Of a stretch of 64,000 bases of DNA, positions 30,042 through 38,351 are shown piece after piece. This stretch comes from Muricauda sp. SCSIO 64092 (lineage in GTDB: Bacteria; Bacteroidota; Bacteroidia; Flavobacteriales; Flavobacteriaceae). Numbering within the stretch: position 1 is the stretch's first letter; the number at the start of each line of letters is the position of its first letter. Location of the stretch: positions 3,100,001 to 3,164,000 of the forward strand of contig NZ_CP095413.1 in the NCBI RefSeq assembly GCF_023016285.1, written 5' to 3'. Under the pieces are notes generated by a model. That model searched no databases. It was not told the DNA's origin and saw nothing but the letters and a program-made list of their open reading frames with translations. A program made the position numbers and the translations under genes.

Positions 30042-30310
30042 TTAAGAAATAAATCTGGAGTCAGTTTGCTTTTTGTTTTTTGATTCCATTACATCCATCA
30101 AATTCTGCATATCCCGCCCGACTTTCCTTTCCAATACCTTTGCGTATAATTAAGTGGTAGATAATTTGGTATGACCCAAAAGTATCGAAACGGTTTCGAT
30201 TGTAACACTATTGGAAAGTGTTACAGAAGTGGCAAAAGCGTGCCTTGCAGTATGAAAAGTAATACTTTTGTTTTTCCAACTTTCAACTACATTTAAGTTT
30301 CTATTCGAGG
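30042..30310 (-). pseudogene. Tyrosine recombinase, C-terminal fragment
   Basis: On the minus strand the frame ending at 30042 reads SITFHTARHAFATSVTLSNS, then ETVSILLGHTKLSTT, a TAA at 30150..30152, and LYAKVLERKVGRDMQ. This is the catalytic end of an XerC/phage-type integrase of the Bacteroidota kind: the HxxRH box (HTARH), the LGH motif and the nucleophile tyrosine in LYAKV. A CAA-to-TAA change would produce the stop. The N-terminal part is missing. It is a leftover of an integrative element that may have brought in the peptide-export island beside it. Confidence 0.75.
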
Positions 30311-30706
30311 TTACGTTTTTTTAGCAAATCCGTTGTATCTGAGTACTTTTTTAATCTCCTGACCTATTCGTATCAATTGATTTCGGAGATTATCAAAAGT
30401 GTAAAGTTTTAAGTATCCAAATTTTCTACTAAGCTTTCTCATACCGTACTGGTCAACAGTGAAATCAGTGTAAGGTTCCAAAAGTAAAATCAACATTTTT
30501 TTAGCCTCTTGGCCCATAAATTGATTTTCATGTAACTCAAATTTGAAGAGGTAAACCTTATAAAACATTTGGGTGAACAAAAACAGTGTATTATATGGAG
30601 AAAAAAAGAAAAATAATTTCATTAAAATCACCGGCAATGAAATAACTGTAGGGAAATCAACTTATTTATTTTCCAATTCAAAAAATCAAATATTTTTTAT
30701 TGAATA
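30311..30706. other. Gap with no supported gene
   Basis: A minus-strand open stretch of 108 codons starts with TTG and has a hydrophobic low-complexity first half, so I do not call it. Its second half (KLSRKFGYLKLYTFDNLRNQ) looks more protein-like and could be a scrap of the neighbouring mobile element. Nothing else is visible. Confidence 0.35.
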
Positions 30707-31864
30707 TTATGGCTTAAGTAAGTAATTGGGAAAGTCCTCAATGCGTTCACAACATACTTGTTCCATGACTTGTTGTAATTGCCGTTTTAGAATGGAGATG
30801 GTGTGATCTCCTCCTTTTTTACCCAAAGCAGCAACCCCGTACATAAAGGAGCGTCCCATAAAGGTAAATTTTGCGCCACTGGCCAAACATCTTGCAATAT
30901 CGGGGCCGGATCGCATACCGCTATCGACCATCACTGTAATCTGGTCGCTGTATTTTTGAGCAATTCGGGTCATGGGTTTTATGGAAGATTCCCCGGCATC
31001 CAATTGGCGACCACCGTGGTTGGAGACAATAATACCGTCCAATCCGAGTTTAATGGCCATTTCAGTATCAGCTTCACTTGCAACGCCTTTCAAAACCAAT
31101 TTTCCTTTCCACATGTCGCGAATGGGTTTAATTTTTTCTTCGAAAAGCCGCCCTGAAAAGGTGTCGTCCATAAACTTGCCCAGTTGTTTTAAGTCTAGGT
31201 TTTTGGGCATATAAGGCTTTAGTGTCTCAAAATTGGGCTGGCCATGTAACAAGGTTTTTATGGCCCAATTGGGCTTGCCCAAAATTTGTAGGATGTTGGC
31301 CAAGGTCATTTTTGGTGGCATAGCCAGGCCATTGCGAATATCCCTAGGGCGATAGCCAAAGGTGGGCACGTCACAAAGGATGACCAAAACGGGATATTCC
31401 GCAGCTGCTGCCCTCTTGATGATATCGTTACGTATTTCATCCTTGGCAGGATGGTAGAGCTGAAACCAGGCCTTACCTTCAGTGAGCTCTCCAATACGCT
31501 CTATGGGGCTAGTGGTTACCGTACTCAAGATAAAGGGGATATTGTGTGCAAATGCGGCCTTTGCCAAGATCTCAGGAGCATTGGGCCACATCAACCCTTG
31601 CAGTCCCACCGGGGCAATCCCAAAAGGCGCGTCGTATTCATGTCCAAACAGGGTTGTTTTTTGACTGCTGTAAGTATGGTGTTTCAAGTACTGGGGTACC
31701 AACTCCACATTACGGATCTCAGCAGTGTTCTTATGCAAGTTTACATCTTCATTACAGCCTCCGTCCAAATATTCAAAGGCAAATTTCGGAATCCTTTTTT
31801 TTGCTTTTTCCCTTAGATCATCAACTGAGGGATAGCGGGAATCAATAAACAGTGGAGCTGACAT
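30707..31864 (-). CDS. lldD: FMN-dependent L-lactate dehydrogenase / alpha-hydroxy-acid oxidoreductase
   Basis: This 385-residue TIM-barrel flavoenzyme is of the LldD/glycolate-oxidase family. The conserved N-terminal cap FAFEYLDGGCNEDVNL and the active-site block GIIVSNHGGRQLDAGESS (near residue 280) with catalytic His and substrate-binding Arg are present, as are VMVDSGMRSGPDI and FMGRSFMYG. It oxidises L-lactate to pyruvate with transfer of electrons to quinone or oxygen. Being last in the fucose operon, it most likely consumes the L-lactate released when 2,4-diketo-3-deoxyfuconate is split. A different 2-hydroxy acid cannot be ruled out. Confidence 0.85.
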   Translation of the reverse strand: MSAPLFIDSRYPSVDDLREKAKKRIPKFAFEYLDGGCNEDVNLHKNTAEIRNVELVPQYLKHHTYSSQKTTLFGHEYDAPFGIAPVGLQGLMWPNAPEILAKAAFAHNIPFILSTVTTSPIERIGELTEGKAWFQLYHPAKDEIRNDIIKRAAAAEYPVLVILCDVPTFGYRPRDIRNGLAMPPKMTLANILQILGKPNWAIKTLLHGQPNFETLKPYMPKNLDLKQLGKFMDDTFSGRLFEEKIKPIRDMWKGKLVLKGVASEADTEMAIKLGLDGIIVSNHGGRQLDAGESSIKPMTRIAQKYSDQITVMVDSGMRSGPDIARCLASGAKFTFMGRSFMYGVAALGKKGGDHTISILKRQLQQVMEQVCCERIEDFPNYLLKP

Positions 31865-31886
31865 TTTATTTTTTAGAGTTGAAATA

Positions 31887-32219
31887 TTACAGTTCGAAAA
31901 TTTTATCCATTAACAACCATTTTTCACCTGGATTTGATTTTGGTATAGCCTGTTGGTAGTTCCACATTAATTTTTCCCATTCTTGTACTTTTGGATTTTT
32001 GACATCCATTTCGTGCTTTTTTTTGAAGGAGAAGGAAGCATCGGCCTCCATAATCATGAAAAGTCTATTATATACGCGATAGATTTGCATGGTTTGTATA
32101 CCACTATTCCTTATACTGTCCAAGATTTCAGGCCAAACCTCTTGGTGGTAAGCCTCATACTCTTGAATCAGTTTTTCATCGTCCTTCAAATCCAATGCTA
32201 AGCAATGCCGTTTTTTCAT
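31887..32219 (-). CDS. L-fucose/L-rhamnose mutarotase (RhaM/FucM-like)
   Basis: This 110-residue ferredoxin-like protein is of the RhaM/DUF718 type. HCLALDLKDDEKLIQEYEAY and HQEVWPEILDSIRNSGIQTM are the family core, with EADASFSF and WEKLMWNYQQ later. The enzyme interconverts the alpha and beta anomers of a 6-deoxysugar. RhaM itself acts on L-rhamnose, but the surrounding genes make L-fucose the expected substrate, feeding beta-fucose to the dehydrogenase encoded 160 bp upstream. Length is normal. Confidence 0.85.
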   Translation of the reverse strand: MKKRHCLALDLKDDEKLIQEYEAYHQEVWPEILDSIRNSGIQTMQIYRVYNRLFMIMEADASFSFKKKHEMDVKNPKVQEWEKLMWNYQQAIPKSNPGEKWLLMDKIFEL

Positions 32220-32381
32220 TTGGCTATTTCTTTAAAGTTGAATGAACTGATTGTTATGGTTTTATGCCCATAAGTGGATATCACCAAAAAGTATACTAAG
32301 AACGAAAAGAATCTAAAGTTTGAGTCTCTTCTTCCAAGCTCTTCAGATGTTTTTTATCTATTATCAAATATTTTCTTGTCA

Positions 32382-33164
32382 TTAGTTGAGTGATCGGTCT
32401 AAATGAGTGTAACCGCCATCAACGAAAATATGTTGGCCTGTTGTATGTCCCGAACGTTCCGAAAGTAGAAATGCTACCATACTGGCTATTTCCTCTCCTG
32501 CGGTCATCCTTTTTCCAAATGGGATGTTATTCACTATGGACTGCAATTTTTCCTCAGGGTTTGGGAAAGTGTTTATCCACTTTTCGTAGAGTGGAGTAAA
32601 ACATTCGGCAACTATAAGGGTATTGACCCTAATTTCGTACTTTAATAATTCTACTGCCCACTCCCGGGTAAGTGAGTTTCGACCACCATTTGCAGCTGCG
32701 TAACCAGAAGTTCCACCTTGCCCTGTGAAAGAAGTTTTGGAGCCAATATTGACTATAGCACCTTTACTCAGTTTTAGGTGGGGAAGGGAATAATGAGCCA
32801 TCATATAGTAATGGACGACATTTCTTCTAAGGGATAACATGAAGTCTTCATAATTTCCGTCTTCCAAACCTACTGAATCATTGATTCCGGCATTGTTTAC
32901 CAATCCATCAATTCTACCGTACATAGCCATCGTCTTTTGAACCGCGGCCTTACATTGCTCGGGATCTGTAAGCTCAGCGAATGCATAAAAAGCTTTGTGT
33001 CCCGCCTCTTCAATTTTTTTGACAGCATTCAAAACATTATCCCGGTTTCTTCCAATAATCACGGGAATTGCGGATTCATGGGCCAAAACGTTTGCAATGG
33101 CGTTTCCTATTCCTTTTGATCCTCCTGTTATAAGGACTACTTTATCCCTTAATCGCAAATCCAT
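32382..33164 (-). CDS. SDR oxidoreductase, probable L-fucose 1-dehydrogenase
   Basis: This 260-residue short-chain dehydrogenase starts at ATG 33164 (a TTG one codon earlier is less likely). Its cofactor loop is TGGSKGIGNAIA and the NNAG motif is kept. The central serine lies in GSKTSFTGQGG, and REWAVELLKYEIRVNTLIVAECFTPLY strongly resembles L-fucose dehydrogenases, split here as REWAVELLKY and VAECFTPLY. The usual Tyr-x-x-x-Lys is read as GYAAANGG, that is Tyr-x-x-x-Asn, an unusual change at a catalytic position. It would oxidise L-fucose to L-fucono-lactone, the first step of the non-phosphorylating route, and is followed directly by the lactonase gene in the operon order. Confidence 0.75.
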   Translation of the reverse strand: MDLRLRDKVVLITGGSKGIGNAIANVLAHESAIPVIIGRNRDNVLNAVKKIEEAGHKAFYAFAELTDPEQCKAAVQKTMAMYGRIDGLVNNAGINDSVGLEDGNYEDFMLSLRRNVVHYYMMAHYSLPHLKLSKGAIVNIGSKTSFTGQGGTSGYAAANGGRNSLTREWAVELLKYEIRVNTLIVAECFTPLYEKWINTFPNPEEKLQSIVNNIPFGKRMTAGEEIASMVAFLLSERSGHTTGQHIFVDGGYTHLDRSLN

Positions 33165-33174
33165 CAATATATCA

Positions 33175-34005
33175 CTACAAATTGTAAATTTCTATAGCAT
33201 TTTCACCCATCACCTTTTTCTTTTCATTTTTGGAAAATAATTGCAAGTAATATTCCACTAGGGAAAGCACTTCTTCATAAGATCCTGACAACAGACATAC
33301 GGGCCAATCAGAACCGAACATAATTCGGTCTGTTCCAAAAACATTCAAAACAGTCTCAATATAAGGTTTAAAATCATAAACGGACCAATGGTTCCAATTT
33401 GCTTCCGTAACCATGCCGGAAAGCTTGCAGTATGCGTTAGGAAGGCTAGCCATTTCAGTAATGTTTTTATTCCATGTATCATACCAATGCCCTTCTTTGA
33501 TATTGGGTTTTGCCAAATGATTTATAACGAAAGATTGATCTGGGTTCGATTTAACCAATTCAAATGCCTCACGCAATTGGTTCGGATAAATTAAAATATC
33601 ATAGGTGAGGCCAAAATTTTTTAATTGTGAAATTCCTCTTTTAAAATCCTCCCTCAACATAAATCCCTTTGGTTCTGCCTGTACAACATGGCGAATACCT
33701 TTTAGAAGGGGGTTATTTACAAAATGACTGAGTTTGTTCATTAGGTTGTTTGCTGTGAGATCCACCCACCCGACAATTCCCTTGATAAAATCATTTTCTT
33801 TTGCCATGTCTAAAAGAAATCGGGTTTCTTCCTCTGATTGGTCAGCTTGTACGGCGATACAGCCGCTAATCTTGTTTTTTTCAAGGATAGGTTCCAAGTC
33901 TTTTGGTAGAAAATCCCTTTGTAGTACACCCATGGTTCCATCGATCCATGTATCACGCACAGGATCGTATTTCCAGAAATGTTGATGGGTATCTATAATT
34001 TTCAT
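33175..34005 (-). CDS. L-fuconolactone hydrolase (amidohydrolase 2 family)
   Basis: This 276-residue TIM-barrel hydrolase begins MKIIDTHQHFWKYDPVRDTW, with the HxH metal motif at residues 7-9. Later come HLAKPNIKEGHWYDTW and the metal-binding aspartate block FGSDWPVCLLSGSYEEV. This is the amidohydrolase-related lactonase family that includes L-fuconolactonase and L-rhamnono-lactonase. It opens the lactone made by the neighbouring dehydrogenase to L-fuconate. Its start overlaps the stop of the upstream gene by 4 bp (ATGA), which shows tight coupling. Substrate is assigned by context. Confidence 0.85.
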   Translation of the reverse strand: MKIIDTHQHFWKYDPVRDTWIDGTMGVLQRDFLPKDLEPILEKNKISGCIAVQADQSEEETRFLLDMAKENDFIKGIVGWVDLTANNLMNKLSHFVNNPLLKGIRHVVQAEPKGFMLREDFKRGISQLKNFGLTYDILIYPNQLREAFELVKSNPDQSFVINHLAKPNIKEGHWYDTWNKNITEMASLPNAYCKLSGMVTEANWNHWSVYDFKPYIETVLNVFGTDRIMFGSDWPVCLLSGSYEEVLSLVEYYLQLFSKNEKKKVMGENAIEIYNL

Positions 34006-34859
34006 TTCGAAAAGGCCACTACATTTTGCTTGGACACCCCTAATTTGTCGATTCCCAATTCCATAACATCGCCCACCCTTAAATATTTAGGCGGGGTTAG
34101 GCCCAGGCCTACTCCAAATGGGGTTCCGGTTGAAATAACATCTCCAGGTAACATGGTCATAAACTCACTGATATAACTGACCAATTGGGGGATGTTGAAC
34201 ACCAAATCTGAAGTATTGCTGCTTTGCATGGTCTCCCCATTCAATTTCAGCCATAAATCAAGATTGTGGGGGTTTGGAACCTCCTCCCTAGGGACAAGAT
34301 AGGGACCCAGAGGGGCAAAGGTATCACAGCTCTTTCCCTTGACCCATTGTCCTTGTCGCTCTAGTTGGTATTCCCGTTCGCTGATGTCGTTGTGCAAAAC
34401 ATAACCAGCTACATGATCCATGGCCTCATTTTTAGCTACATACGACGCTTTTTTACCAATGACAACGGCTAGTTCCACTTCCCAGTCGCTTTTTTTACTA
34501 TTCTTGGGCAGCATTACATTATCGAACGGCCCTGTGATGGCCGTAGTCGCTTTAAAGAACAAAACAGGCTCTTCGGGAACGGGCATTCCGCTCTCTTCGG
34601 CATGTTTGGCATAGTTTAGACCTACGCATACTATCTTGGAAGGTTTGTCCACGGGACATCCGAGGCGCTCCAAATCATTTATAATTGGGGTTTCGGCATC
34701 ACCTGTTGCAAGCCATTCTTTGAGTTTTTCTATCCCATTATCAGCAAAAAAGTCTTCATTGAAATCTGTCACATAGCTTGATACATCAAGTCGTTGGCCA
34801 CTTTCCAACTCAACACCGGGTTTTTCTTGGCCCGGCTTTCCAAATCGTATTAATTTCAT
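34002..34859 (-). CDS. 2,4-diketo-3-deoxy-L-fuconate hydrolase (FAH family)
   Basis: This 285-residue fumarylacetoacetase-fold hydrolase has CVGLNYAKHAEESGMPVPEE with metal-binding positions, KKSDWEVELAVVIGKKASYV carrying the acidic metal ligands, and the closing MLPGDVISTGTPFGVG. These are standard for FAHD/diketo-acid hydrolases. In sugar-acid operons of this order the enzyme splits the 2,4-diketo-3-deoxy acid to pyruvate and L-lactate, which fits the LldD-type gene at the end of the operon. It is 7 bp from the keto-deoxy-fuconate dehydrogenase gene upstream. The exact diketo acid is inferred from neighbours. Confidence 0.85.
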   Translation of the reverse strand: MKLIRFGKPGQEKPGVELESGQRLDVSSYVTDFNEDFFADNGIEKLKEWLATGDAETPIINDLERLGCPVDKPSKIVCVGLNYAKHAEESGMPVPEEPVLFFKATTAITGPFDNVMLPKNSKKSDWEVELAVVIGKKASYVAKNEAMDHVAGYVLHNDISEREYQLERQGQWVKGKSCDTFAPLGPYLVPREEVPNPHNLDLWLKLNGETMQSSNTSDLVFNIPQLVSYISEFMTMLPGDVISTGTPFGVGLGLTPPKYLRVGDVMELGIDKLGVSKQNVVAFSK

Positions 34860-34866
34860 TTTGTTC

Positions 34867-35637
34867 CTATCCGTTTAATTTTATAAATCCACCGTCGATG
34901 GGGAAATCGGTTCCCGTAATAAAGGAAGCTTCATCCGAACATAGATAGAGAGCCAAATTGGCAACCTCTTCTGGTTTGCCCATACGGCCAATGGGTTGTG
35001 TTTTTGACAACTTCTTAAACATTTCCTCCTCTTCGCCCGGATAGTTCTTTTTGATAAATCCATCAACAAATGGGGTATGGATCCTGGCAGGCGAAATACT
35101 GTTGCAACGAATGTTGTATCCCAAATAATCCTTGGCCACGGAATAGGTCATAGTCAATACGGCACCTTTGGACATTGAATAGGCAAAACGGTCTGAAATG
35201 CCCACAGTTGAGGCAATGGATGCCATATTCAAAATGACCCCGCCTTTTTCTTTCATATAGGGAATTGCGGCCTTCATACAATTATATACCCCTTTGACAT
35301 TGACGTTATAAATACGATTCATGTCTTCTTCCGTGGTCCCCTCGATATTGCCCACATGGGCAATACCCGCATTGTTAATAAGAACGTCAATGGTACCCTT
35401 GGTGGCTATAACATCAATAACCTCTTTAACCTCAGCTTGTTTTGATACATCACAAGGATAACAGCTGGCTTTTCCCGAGGCGGCCTCTATCATGGTCACC
35501 GTCTCGTTACCACTTTCGGTATTGTTTTCAAGAATATGGACATGTGCCCCATTTTCGGACATTTTTTCCGAAATGGCTTTACCAATACCACTGGCTCCCC
35601 CAGTGATTACAATATTTTTCCCTTCTAGACTGAACAT
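34867..35637 (-). CDS. SDR dehydrogenase, probable 2-keto-3-deoxy-L-fuconate dehydrogenase
   Basis: This is a 256-residue classical SDR starting at ATG 35637 (MFSLEGKNIVITGGASGIG). An ATG at 35688 would overlap the upstream gene by 31 bp and give a poor N-terminus. NAD loop TGGASGIGKAI, NNAG, catalytic Ser in MASIASTVG and the standard YSMSKGA (Tyr-x-x-x-Lys) are all present, with TGTDFPIDGG at the end. It would oxidise 2-keto-3-deoxy-L-fuconate, the product of the fuconate dehydratase encoded next to it, to the 2,4-diketo acid. Role inferred from operon order. Confidence 0.82.
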   Translation of the reverse strand: MFSLEGKNIVITGGASGIGKAISEKMSENGAHVHILENNTESGNETVTMIEAASGKASCYPCDVSKQAEVKEVIDVIATKGTIDVLINNAGIAHVGNIEGTTEEDMNRIYNVNVKGVYNCMKAAIPYMKEKGGVILNMASIASTVGISDRFAYSMSKGAVLTMTYSVAKDYLGYNIRCNSISPARIHTPFVDGFIKKNYPGEEEEMFKKLSKTQPIGRMGKPEEVANLALYLCSDEASFITGTDFPIDGGFIKLNG

Positions 35638-35657
35638 AAATTTTTTGTTTACTTCAC

Positions 35658-36980
35658 CTAACTGGGTTCCTGTGAAAAGACTTGCCATACTTCCCCACCG
35701 GGATAGCTGTGCTTCTCCAGTGACCCACTTTTCATGGTAATGCTATACCCTGGCAATTTTGGCGGTACGTAGCATCCATTTTTTATAATTACGGGATCAT
35801 GGAAATGCTCATGGAGATGGTCCACATATTCAATGACCCTATTTTCCAAAGAGCCGCTAATGGCAATGTAATCGATCATGGATAGGTGCTGTACATATTC
35901 GCAAAGGCCAACACCACCTGCATGTGGGCACACTGGCACACCAAATTTTGCAGCCATTAACAAAATGGCCAAAATCTCATTGACACCACCGACCCTACAA
36001 CTATCTATCTGGCAAATACCTATGGCATTGGCCTGTAACAATTGTTTGAAGATGACCCTGTTTTGGCAATGTTCTCCCGTAGCCACCAGTATGGGTGATA
36101 CCGCTTTGGCAATTGCAGCGTGCCCCAAAATGTCATCAGGACTGGTGGGCTCTTCAATAAACCATGGTTTGAATTGGGCAAGGGCTTTCATATTTTCAAT
36201 GGCCTCGTCCACATCCCATTTTTGATTGGCATCCACCATTAATTTTAAATCATAACCGATTTCCTCACGAATGATTCCCGCCCTTCTTACATCGTCTTCC
36301 AAATCAGATCCCACCTTTATTTTCATGTGTTTAAAACCTTCTTCCTTTGCTTCCCTACATAACCTCCGCATTTTTTCGTCGGAATAGCCCAACCAGCCTG
36401 CTGAAGTAGTGTAGGCAGGATATCCTTTTTCAAGCAGGTGTTCCACACGTTCTTGTTTGGTGGCTTCTTTCTCTTTTAACAATGCCAAGGCCTCTTCGGG
36501 TGTTATCGCATCGGTGATATAGGTAAAATCGACACAAGAAACCAATTCTTCTGGGGTCATATCGGCCAGCAATTTCCAAAGTGGTTTGCCCTCAACTTTG
36601 GCGTACAAATCCCAAACGGCATTGACAATAGCACCTGTGGCAAGATGTATGACTCCCTTTTCGGGCCCTAGCCAACGTAATTGACTATCGCCAGTGATCA
36701 TTTGCCAGAAAGCAGCCATGTTTTCCGTAAAGGATTCTAAGGTTTTTCCAATAACCAGATGTGAGAGTGATTTTATGGCCGCAACACAAAGTTCGTTTCC
36801 ACGACCAATGGTAAAGGTAAGTCCATGGCCTTCCAGATCATTGGAATGGTCTGTCTTTAATATGACATAAGCTGCCGAATAATCAGGATCGGGATTCATG
36901 GCATCGGAGCCATCCAAAGAGTTGCTAGTAGGAAAACGAATGTCTTTAACACTGATGTCGGTTATTTTGGTTAGTTTCAT
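35658..36980 (-). CDS. L-fuconate dehydratase (enolase superfamily)
   Basis: This is a 440-residue mandelate-racemase-type enolase superfamily member starting at ATG 36980 (MKLTKITDISVKDIRFPTSN). That N-terminus, with SLDGSDAMNPDPDYSAAYV, is characteristic of L-fuconate dehydratase (also human ENOSF1). Catalytic features: the lysine pair in HMKIKVGSDLEDD, the metal ligands in MVDANQKWDVDEAI, FIEEPTSPDD and TGEHCQNR, and the general-base His in PHAGGVGLCEYVQH. It dehydrates L-fuconate to 2-keto-3-deoxy-L-fuconate. It is the first gene of the seven-gene operon, preceded by an A-tract motif at 37052..37065 and by an AraC regulator gene. Confidence 0.92.
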   Translation of the reverse strand: MKLTKITDISVKDIRFPTSNSLDGSDAMNPDPDYSAAYVILKTDHSNDLEGHGLTFTIGRGNELCVAAIKSLSHLVIGKTLESFTENMAAFWQMITGDSQLRWLGPEKGVIHLATGAIVNAVWDLYAKVEGKPLWKLLADMTPEELVSCVDFTYITDAITPEEALALLKEKEATKQERVEHLLEKGYPAYTTSAGWLGYSDEKMRRLCREAKEEGFKHMKIKVGSDLEDDVRRAGIIREEIGYDLKLMVDANQKWDVDEAIENMKALAQFKPWFIEEPTSPDDILGHAAIAKAVSPILVATGEHCQNRVIFKQLLQANAIGICQIDSCRVGGVNEILAILLMAAKFGVPVCPHAGGVGLCEYVQHLSMIDYIAISGSLENRVIEYVDHLHEHFHDPVIIKNGCYVPPKLPGYSITMKSGSLEKHSYPGGEVWQVFSQEPS

Positions 36981-37051
36981 TAAATGGCGAATATTAGCTA
37001 ACAAAAATATGGGGAAAGACGGTTCTCACTTCCCAAAATATTACCAGTCCT

Positions 37052-37065
37052 AGTACTTTTTTTGC
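37052..37065 (-). promoter_or_regulatory. A-tract motif upstream of the fuconate operon
   Basis: The minus strand reads GCAAAAAAAGTACT, 72 bp upstream of the fuconate dehydratase start. It matches GCAAAAAAAGTA copies at 6566, 11986 and 38029. It is probably an operator or promoter element of the fucose regulon. Confidence 0.5.
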
Positions 37066-37084
37066 TTATGGGGCATTAAAAATT

Positions 37085-37951
37085 TCACGACCTTTTATGG
37101 TGTTGAAGATATTGTGAAGGGGACTTTCCAGTTATTTTTTTAAACTGTCGATTAAAATTGGAAATATTGTTATAACCTGACTCGTAACAGATTCTGGTGA
37201 TATTGTACTGATGCTCTGATAACAGTTTGCAGGCATAGCCAATTCTAATTTCGTTGACATATTCCTTGAATGTCTTTCTATTGATCCGCTTAAAAAAACG
37301 ACTGAAGGCTGAAGGATTCATATTGGCAATTTCAGCAACTTCGCTCAGAACAATTTGTTTGTCAAAATTGTTGAAGATGTATTCATAAATCTTATCCAGA
37401 TTTTTATTGTTTGTTTTTTTAAAGGTATTGAGGTAACCTTCGCTACTTAAGACCGTTTTGTGTTTATGATCTGCTAGGTGCTTTAGGATATGGATAAATC
37501 GCATCAGCTTCTCGAATTGTGTTCCTTTATCCAACACCTGTATGCTATTCTTGATTTTTGGATTGAGATTTTCAAACTTCAGCCCATATCTTGATTTTTC
37601 AATGAGTTCCCTAATGTTCTTTAACTCGGGAGCTTCAAAAAAGTCGTTTCCCAAAAAATCCTGTCGGAAATGAATGGCAGTTGCCTCTGCAATTAGAGAA
37701 CCCGATTCCGCAAAATATTCTTCATCATTTAGCCACATATGTGGTAGGTTCTTCCCAATTAAAATGACTTCTCCATCTCTAAACCGTTCAATGCTATCCC
37801 CTATAAATCGAGTACCCGTACTTTTGGTCACATAAACCAATTCAAGTTCCTCATGGTAATGCCAAATCCTTAAAAAATAGGGATAACTATTTTTCTTAAC
37901 GGTAAATGAAGTATCACGATGACTACTTCTATCTAAAAAATGAAGCTTCAC
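37085..37951 (-). CDS. AraC-family transcriptional regulator
   Basis: This is a 288-residue regulator starting at GTG 37951 (KLHFLDRSSHRDTSF); a TTG at 37978 would add nine residues. The N-terminal cupin sensing domain (WHYHEELELVYV) is followed by the C-terminal double helix-turn-helix, with VLSEVAEIANMNPSAFSRFF and ITRICYESGYNNISNFNRQF. It is read in the same direction as the fuconate operon and ends 105 bp before it, and is divergent from the fucose permease gene. It most likely senses L-fucose or a pathway intermediate and activates both units. The A-tract motif stands on each side of it. Confidence 0.85.
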   Translation of the reverse strand: MKLHFLDRSSHRDTSFTVKKNSYPYFLRIWHYHEELELVYVTKSTGTRFIGDSIERFRDGEVILIGKNLPHMWLNDEEYFAESGSLIAEATAIHFRQDFLGNDFFEAPELKNIRELIEKSRYGLKFENLNPKIKNSIQVLDKGTQFEKLMRFIHILKHLADHKHKTVLSSEGYLNTFKKTNNKNLDKIYEYIFNNFDKQIVLSEVAEIANMNPSAFSRFFKRINRKTFKEYVNEIRIGYACKLLSEHQYNITRICYESGYNNISNFNRQFKKITGKSPSQYLQHHKRS

Positions 37952-38028
37952 TTTTAGGGGAATAAAATTAATTAGCAATCAAAAAATGCTTCTAAAAATA
38001 CAAATTTAATTAGGATTGATTTTTTTTT

Positions 38029-38044
38029 GCAAAAAAAGTATTGG
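38029..38044 (+). promoter_or_regulatory. A-tract motif in the araC-fucP gap
   Basis: GCAAAAAAAGTATTGG lies 78 bp upstream of the AraC gene start and about 310 bp before the fucose permease start. It is one of five intergenic copies of the same motif in the window. Confidence 0.5.
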
Positions 38045-38351
38045 TCAGTGAAGGTTTTGTAGTGGTTTCAACCAAATAGCTGAGGTATTTTTGAATTTAT
38101 GCCTTACTTCCTATTTGAAGGATTAAAAGCAAGATTACCATATGAATTCCAGAACATGTGACAACATCGGGTTGGTTAGCCCGTCTAGCGATTTTTAAAG
38201 TGTATGGTAAACTCGTCTGGTTTTGATTCATTATGATGCTCCTAGGAACAATATAGATTACTAAATGCACTAAGTTTCTGTGATTGACATTAATATAAAG
38301 TATGAAGTTTGATAGGCAAAACACAATATCTAAAAGTAAGATGCATAAATA
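38045..38351. other. Divergent intergenic region, araC to fucP
   Basis: This 307-bp region holds no supported gene; a 75-codon minus-strand open stretch has no signal or family resemblance. It presumably contains the fucP promoter. Confidence 0.5.

Noticed and set aside
30311..30637. 108-codon minus-strand open frame
   Set aside because: TTG start, hydrophobic low-complexity beginning and no motif; perhaps mobile-element debris.
38097..38324. 75-codon minus-strand frame between araC and fucP
   Set aside because: No signal, domain or coding character; it lies in an obvious promoter region.
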